From: Pseudonocardia sp. N23
GTDB taxonomy: Bacteria > Actinomycetota > Actinomycetes > Mycobacteriales > Pseudonocardiaceae
Reading direction: 5' to 3'
Assembly (NCBI RefSeq): GCF_002583555.1
Contig: NZ_BEGX01000001.1
Coordinates: forward strand, 105,900 to 169,899
Length of the DNA: 64,000 bases
In this document: one piece after another, positions 60,012 to 64,000 of the stretch
How the letters are laid out: the number at the start of each line of letters is the position of its first letter
Numbering within the stretch: position 1 is the stretch's first letter
The notes under the pieces: generated by a model
Seen by the model: only the letters and a program-made list of their open reading frames with translations
Told to the model about the DNA's origin: nothing
Databases searched by the model: none
Program-made: the position numbers and the translations under genes

Positions 60012-60788
60012 GTGAGGAACGAGTGGGCCGTGGTCACCGGCGCGGGCAACGGCATCGGTGCCGTCATCGCCCGCAACGCCGTCAAGGAGGGATACCGGGT
60101 CGCCGCGTGGGACGTCGACGGTGATGCTGCCGCCGCCGTCGCCGCCGACCTGGGGGGCGCGTGCGTCGCGGCGACCGTCGACGTCACCGACGAGGACTCG
60201 ATCGCCGCCGCCGTCGCGGACCTGCCCGCGGCGCCCACGCTGCTGGTCAACAACGCCGGGATCGCGCGCTTCGGTCCGCTGCTGACGCTGGCCGCCGCCG
60301 AGTGGCGCGCCGCCGTCGAGGTCAACCTGACGGGCACGTTCCTCGTCGGAAGGGCGGTCGCCGCCCGGATGATCGAGGCCGGCGGTGGCGCGATCGTCAA
60401 CATGGCGTCGATCAACGGTCTGGCCGCGGCTCCCAACGCGGGCGCCTACACCGCCTCCAAGGCCGGCATCGTCATGCTCACCGAGCACATGGCCATCGAG
60501 TGGTCGCCCCTGGGCGTGCGGGTCAACGCCGTCGCCCCGGGCCTGATCAACGCCGGGATGTCCGACGCCGTCAACGCCGACCCCGAGGTGCGCAAGCTGC
60601 GCGAGGGCCGGGTCCCGCAGGGCCGCCTCGGCACCGCCGACGACATCGCCGACGCCGTGCTGTTCCTGGCCTCGGCCAAGGCGTCCTACATCTCCGGGCA
60701 GACGATCGCCGTGGACGGCGGCATCATCAAGGGAGCGCTGGCGTCGCTGCCGCGGCCGAAGGCGGTCGACTCGGTGGGCGTCAGGTAG
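60012..60788 (+). CDS. Short-chain dehydrogenase/reductase (FabG-like)
   Basis: A 258-residue classical SDR with intact motifs: TGAGNGIG at residues 10-17, NNAG (LLVNNAGIARFG), catalytic Ser in VNMASINGLAAAP and Y-x3-K in AYTASKAGIV. Acidic D after the second strand (AAWDVDG) indicates NAD(H). GTG at 60012 is supported by GGAGG. It is followed closely by a TrmB-type regulator gene and faces the amidohydrolases. Confidence 0.92.
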   Translation: MRNEWAVVTGAGNGIGAVIARNAVKEGYRVAAWDVDGDAAAAVAADLGGACVAATVDVTDEDSIAAAVADLPAAPTLLVNNAGIARFGPLLTLAAAEWRAAVEVNLTGTFLVGRAVAARMIEAGGGAIVNMASINGLAAAPNAGAYTASKAGIVMLTEHMAIEWSPLGVRVNAVAPGLINAGMSDAVNADPEVRKLREGRVPQGRLGTADDIADAVLFLASAKASYISGQTIAVDGGIIKGALASLPRPKAVDSVGVR

Positions 60789-60856
60789 CCCGCGCGACCA
60801 GCGACGACCCGGCGGGGGAGTGCCGCGTCGCGACGTGCGGATGCGACGATGGGCCC

Positions 60857-61753
60857 ATGTCGCAGCAGAGCGTGATCGAGGAGCTGCAACGCCTCGGGAT
60901 GTCGGGCTACGAGGCCAAGGCGTACGTCGCCCTGGTCGGTGCCGGCACACCGCTCAACGGCTACGAGGTCGCCAAGCGTTCCGGGGTGCCGCGCAGCACC
61001 GTCTACGAGACGCTCGCGAAGCTCGTCGTGCGCGGCGCCGCCTACGAGGTCCGGGCCGGTGAGGCCAGCGTCGGCTACATCTCGCTGCCGCCGTCGGCGC
61101 TGCTCGACCGGATGCGGCGCGACTTCGACAGCTCCATCGACGCGCTGCGCGAGGCGCTGCCCCAGGTGGCCTCGCCGCCGCAGGTCCGCCTGGTGCACAA
61201 CCTGTCCGACCGCGAGTCGCTGCTCGCCCGCGCCGAGGACGTCGTCGCCGCGGCCCGCAACGACCTGTTCCTCTCCGGTTGGCCGGCCGAGATCGAGCCG
61301 CTCAAGCCCGTCGTGCGCCGCGCCGACGCCGAGGGTGTCGACGTCTCGGTCGTCATGTTCGGCGACGACCCGGACCCGGTCGGCACCACGATCCCGCACC
61401 GCTTCTCGACGCCCGAGGTGGCGCTGGAGAACCTGGGCTGCCGGCTGCTCGTCGTGGCCGCGGACCGGGAGCAGGCCGTCATCGGCGGCGTCGTCAACGG
61501 CGACGCGTGGGGCGTCTACACCGACGACCCGGCCGTCGTCCTCGTCGCGGTGGAGTACGTGCGCCACGACATCGCGATGCACCTGATCGCCGAGAAGTTC
61601 TCCCCGGAGGACTTCGAGTCGTTCTGGACCTCCGACCCCGCGCTGCGCCGGCTGCGCGCCGACCACGGCATCCCGGCGGCGCTGCTGGCCCGCGGGCCCG
61701 TCGGCACGTCGGCGACGACGCCGCCGCGACGCGGACGGCGCGGCAACAACTAG
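60857..61753 (+). CDS. TrmB-family transcriptional regulator
   Basis: A 298-residue regulator. The winged helix-turn-helix TrmB domain covers residues 4-75 (LQRLGMSGYEAKAYVALVGA, VAKRSGVPRSTVYETLAKLV), followed by a coiled linker and a phospholipase D-like sensor domain (about 110-250: DLFLSGWPAEIEPLKPVVRR). Such proteins sense sugars or other metabolites in archaea and bacteria. It is 68 bases after the SDR gene and convergent with the MFS gene; its targets may be the neighbouring SDR, amidohydrolase and MFS/ThuA units. Confidence 0.9.
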   Translation: MSQQSVIEELQRLGMSGYEAKAYVALVGAGTPLNGYEVAKRSGVPRSTVYETLAKLVVRGAAYEVRAGEASVGYISLPPSALLDRMRRDFDSSIDALREALPQVASPPQVRLVHNLSDRESLLARAEDVVAAARNDLFLSGWPAEIEPLKPVVRRADAEGVDVSVVMFGDDPDPVGTTIPHRFSTPEVALENLGCRLLVVAADREQAVIGGVVNGDAWGVYTDDPAVVLVAVEYVRHDIAMHLIAEKFSPEDFESFWTSDPALRRLRADHGIPAALLARGPVGTSATTPPRRGRRGNN

Positions 61754-61759
61754 CACGGC

Positions 61760-63004
61760 TCAGCCGGTCTGCATGGCGGCGCGCGCGTCCGCGGTCACCT
61801 TGCGGCAGCGCGCGAAGCACAGCACGCTCGCGGCGACGAGCACGAGGCTCACGCCCCAGCCCAGCCCGTAGCCACCCGTCGCCTTGACCGACAGGCCGAA
61901 CAGCGGGGCGCTGAGCAGTGCGCCCAGGTAGTAGCCGGCCATCGTCGCGCCCGAGGCCCGCCCGACCAGGTGCGGTGCGGTGGCCACGACCGCGGCGTGC
62001 ATCAGCCCGATCGCCGTGAGCTGCGCGAGGCTGCCGACGACGAGCCCGGCCGTCATCGCGACCGGCCCGGCGACGATCCCCAGCCACAGCAGCCCGACGC
62101 CGACCGTGGCCGCGCCCGTCAGCAGCACGACGGGACGGACCCGGTCGCCGCCGATGCGGTCGGCCCTTCCGGCCAGCACGATCATGGCGACGACGGCGAA
62201 CGCCGACCCGATCGAGGCCAGCGCGCCCGCCGTCGCGACCGACATCCCGCCCACCTCGTCGAGGTAGGAGACGGTCCAGGAGTAGATCGGCTGGGTGCCG
62301 GCGATCAGCAGGAACGCGGCCACCGGGTACCAGCCGAAACCGACGGGCAGCCGGACCCGCCGCGTCGTGCCCGGTCCGTCGCCGACGAGGTCGTGGGCCT
62401 CGACGACGGCCGCCGCCGGGTCACCCGCGCTGCGCGCCGCGGGGAGCAGCCGGAAGCAGAGCACCCCGACCACGAGGACGACGGGCACCACGACGGCGAG
62501 CACCGGCCGCCAGCCGAACGCCGCGGCGGCGCCGACCCCGACGAGCGACTGGACCGCCCCGACGGCCGGGACTCCCGCGGTGCGGACCGCCATCGCGATG
62601 CCGTGCCGGGCCGGCGCGATGCTCGCGGCGACGGCCATGTTGGTGCCCGCGTTGGCCAGCGCGTACCCGGCTCCGGTGAACACGGCCATGACCAGCAGCG
62701 ACGCGTAGGTCGGGACCAGCACCGCGAGCGCCAGCCCGGCCGCGACCATCAGCAGGTCGATCCCGACGGCCTTGTGCGCACCGATCCGCTCGGCCCACGC
62801 ACCACCGACCGTCGACGCGAGGCCCGTCGCGCCGAAGAACACCCCGATCAGCACGCCGAGGGCGGGTTTGGAGATGCCGAGGTCGGCCTCGAACAGCGGG
62901 CCGAGGTAGCCGAACAGGAAGCCGGGGATGCTGCCGAGCCCGATCGCGATCGTCGCGACGGTGAGCACCACCCCGCCGCGGTGCGTCCGCGGCCCGTCGT
63001 TCAC
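61760..63004 (-). CDS. MFS transporter
   Basis: A 414-residue transporter with about 12 membrane helices. First-half motifs: GLGSIPGFLFGYLGPLFEAD and a loop 2-3 sequence GGAWAERIGAHKAVG, a weak A-motif. The type resembles CynX/OxlT-like metabolite importers rather than drug exporters. GTG start three bases after the ThuA stop, so it is co-translated with ThuA. It is convergent with the TrmB gene (6-base gap). Substrate unknown; uptake of the cluster's substrate is one reading. Confidence 0.88.
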   Translation of the reverse strand: MNDGPRTHRGGVVLTVATIAIGLGSIPGFLFGYLGPLFEADLGISKPALGVLIGVFFGATGLASTVGGAWAERIGAHKAVGIDLLMVAAGLALAVLVPTYASLLVMAVFTGAGYALANAGTNMAVAASIAPARHGIAMAVRTAGVPAVGAVQSLVGVGAAAAFGWRPVLAVVVPVVLVVGVLCFRLLPAARSAGDPAAAVVEAHDLVGDGPGTTRRVRLPVGFGWYPVAAFLLIAGTQPIYSWTVSYLDEVGGMSVATAGALASIGSAFAVVAMIVLAGRADRIGGDRVRPVVLLTGAATVGVGLLWLGIVAGPVAMTAGLVVGSLAQLTAIGLMHAAVVATAPHLVGRASGATMAGYYLGALLSAPLFGLSVKATGGYGLGWGVSLVLVAASVLCFARCRKVTADARAAMQTG

Positions 63005-63007
63005 GCG

Positions 63008-63718
63008 TCAGCCACGGGTCGTCCAGGCGATCGCCCGGCGCACCATCTCGCGGTGCTCGGGGACCTCGTAGGACGGGACGTGATGGCCCAGCGCGTCGTA
63101 GACGACCCGGCCGCCGCCGTGCTCGCGCGCCCACAGCAACGGCTGCGCGGGACCGGCGTCGTCGCCGGGGCGACGTGCGGCCAGCAACGGCTCGATCCCG
63201 GGCCGCATCTGCAGGTCGCTGTAGACCTCGTCGAGGATCCGGAAGTCGTCGAGACCGTCGACGAGCGGGTGCGACGCCGTGACCGCGACCTCGACGTCCG
63301 GGCCCAGCGGCGGGTGCGACGACGACCCCCACACCCACGCCCCGCCCAGCGTGTCGCCCCAGTCGGTCCAGTCGTCGAAACAGATGCTCGCGGTGTGCAT
63401 GCCGAGCACGCCCCCACCGGCGGCGAGGTGCGCGGCGAGTGCCTCACGCGCAGCCGGCGACGGGCTGACACCCTCTTCGGCGGCGGCTGCTCCGCGGTAG
63501 CGCTCGGGCGTCTGCGGCCCCGTCATCGACCACCGCAGCGCGTTGACGACGAACAGCCCCGCGCCGGGCAGCGCCGACAGCGCGGAGTCGACGCCCGCGG
63601 TCCCGGTGTGCACCTCGACCTCGGCGCCCTCGCCCTCGAGCAGCGCGGCCAGACACGCTGTCGTCGCGGGGAAGTCGTGGGTGAGGCCTCCGGACAGTAC
63701 GACGGCGCGCACGGTCAC
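63008..63718 (-). CDS. ThuA-like domain protein
   Basis: A 236-residue protein of the trehalose-utilisation ThuA family, with a class I glutamine amidotransferase-like fold (VVLSGGLTHDFPATTACLAA, GGGVLGMHTASICFDDWTDW, GGAWVWGSSSHPPLGPDVEV, VVYDALGHHVPSYEVPEHRE). The elbow residue in GMHTAS is His-Thr rather than Cys, so no amidotransferase chemistry is expected. GTG start. It leads the ThuA-MFS unit. In rhizobia ThuA acts in ketotrehalose metabolism; here a sugar-derivative role is possible but unproved. Confidence 0.85.
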   Translation of the reverse strand: MTVRAVVLSGGLTHDFPATTACLAALLEGEGAEVEVHTGTAGVDSALSALPGAGLFVVNALRWSMTGPQTPERYRGAAAAEEGVSPSPAAREALAAHLAAGGGVLGMHTASICFDDWTDWGDTLGGAWVWGSSSHPPLGPDVEVAVTASHPLVDGLDDFRILDEVYSDLQMRPGIEPLLAARRPGDDAGPAQPLLWAREHGGGRVVYDALGHHVPSYEVPEHREMVRRAIAWTTRG

Positions 63719-63893
63719 CTCCGACGGCGTGAGGGTTCTGACGACTACTTCTCAGGGACCCTAGCCGTCGGACATCTCGTCCGGCAGTCCCGGCTCGTCG
63801 TGTCGGCGAGGGTGTGGAGGCTGACGATCCATTTCGAGAGCAATGCTCTTGACGGGGGTCGTTGCGCTATGTGGGCCGGCGGCCGCGCACGAC

Positions 63894-63931
63894 GACGCCC
63901 GCCGACCCTCACAGCAAGGTCGGCGGGCGTC
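63894..63931 (-). terminator. Hairpin terminator of the gene at the right edge
   Basis: Perfect 14-bp inverted repeat, arms 63894-63907 and 63918-63931, 10-base loop, 15 bases beyond the stop of the leftward gene that enters from the right edge. The rest of 63719-63946 has no gene. Confidence 0.75.
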
Positions 63932-63946
63932 GGGGTGGGGCTGAGG

Positions 63947-64000
63947 TCAGACGGCGGCCTTCGTGGTGCCGTTGCCGTTGTGCTCGACGACGGGCGCGCT
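63947..64000 (-). CDS. C-terminal end of an unidentified protein (5' part beyond window)
   Basis: Only the last 17 residues are inside the window (SAPVVEHNGNGTTKAAV, then TGA at 63949-63947). The frame is supported by high third-position GC and by the strong terminator just downstream. Nothing can be said about function. Confidence 0.6.
   Translation of the reverse strand, partial: SAPVVEHNGNGTTKAAV

Noticed and set aside
1..64000. tRNA, rRNA, riboswitch, insertion sequence, phage or plasmid-origin features
   Set aside because: No cloverleaf-like sequence with conserved T-loop, no transposase or integrase frame and no known riboswitch core were recognised by eye; a covariance-model search would be decisive but could not be run.

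Overview
The window is typical high-GC actinobacterial chromosome (very GC-rich third codon positions, many GTG starts, overlapping ATGA/GTGA junctions, several start codons placed 6-8 bases after a TAnnnT box as in leaderless transcripts). A calculated phosphoribulokinase/FBPase pair, F420-type luciferase-like oxidoreductases, a probable mycofactocin-linked short-chain dehydrogenase, a Rieske oxygenase and two P450s suggest a metabolically versatile soil actinomycete, most likely Pseudonocardiaceae (Pseudonocardia-like). That assignment is inference from gene content. No rRNA, tRNA, CRISPR array, insertion sequence or phage gene was seen.

Layout. 1-6.1 kb: two family-5 ABC substrate-binding lipoproteins (the first cut by the window edge) around a VOC protein, a Rieske oxygenase and a divergent LysR regulator. 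6.4-8.5 kb: phosphoribulokinase and class I fructose-1,6-bisphosphatase (Calvin cycle enzymes, no RuBisCO in view). 8.7-17.6 kb: an acetate/monocarboxylate module with a LytS-like kinase, LytTR regulator, two sodium:solute symporters, a DUF485 protein, an amidase, a SatP-type acetate transporter and Dps. Three LytTR-consensus sites lie in front of the DUF485-symporter operon. 17.7-23.8 kb: TetR/MFS divergent pair with a duplicated operator, a PEP mutase-family protein, a trio of YbjQ-type proteins and a DUF2975/HTH pair. 23.8-31.8 kb: stand-alone AICAR formyltransferase-like protein, flavin dehydrogenase, an ILVBL/HACL2-like thiamine diphosphate enzyme, a decayed gene, and a sigma factor with its triple-VOC partner.

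31.9-63.7 kb is largely catabolic. A leftward set holds an alpha/beta hydrolase, two SDRs and a two-subunit molybdenum hydroxylase (form II CO dehydrogenase-like, no FAD subunit beside it). An Lrp regulator diverges from a 1134-residue indolepyruvate ferredoxin oxidoreductase. Next comes a two-armed P450 locus: leftward P450, epoxide-hydrolase-like protein, LLM enzyme and NTF2-like protein; rightward two LLM enzymes, flavoprotein, Gfo/Idh/MocA protein, paralogous P450, ferredoxin and SDR. It is followed by TetR/VOC, HD, AraC, two overlapping amidohydrolase genes, SDR, TrmB, MFS and ThuA genes. This locus is the best candidate here for an undescribed pathway; the substrate cannot be read from sequence.

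The intergenic DNA is rich in structure: a 40-bp perfect palindrome followed by four 17-bp direct repeats (41.5 kb), another 16-17-bp repeat array starting on a stop codon (47.9 kb), related hairpins carrying GAACGGCAC/GTGCCGTTC, and clear operator-like palindromes for TetR, Lrp and LytTR regulators. Start sites given below were chosen from ribosome-binding sites, overlaps and promoter boxes, and often lie inside longer open frames.
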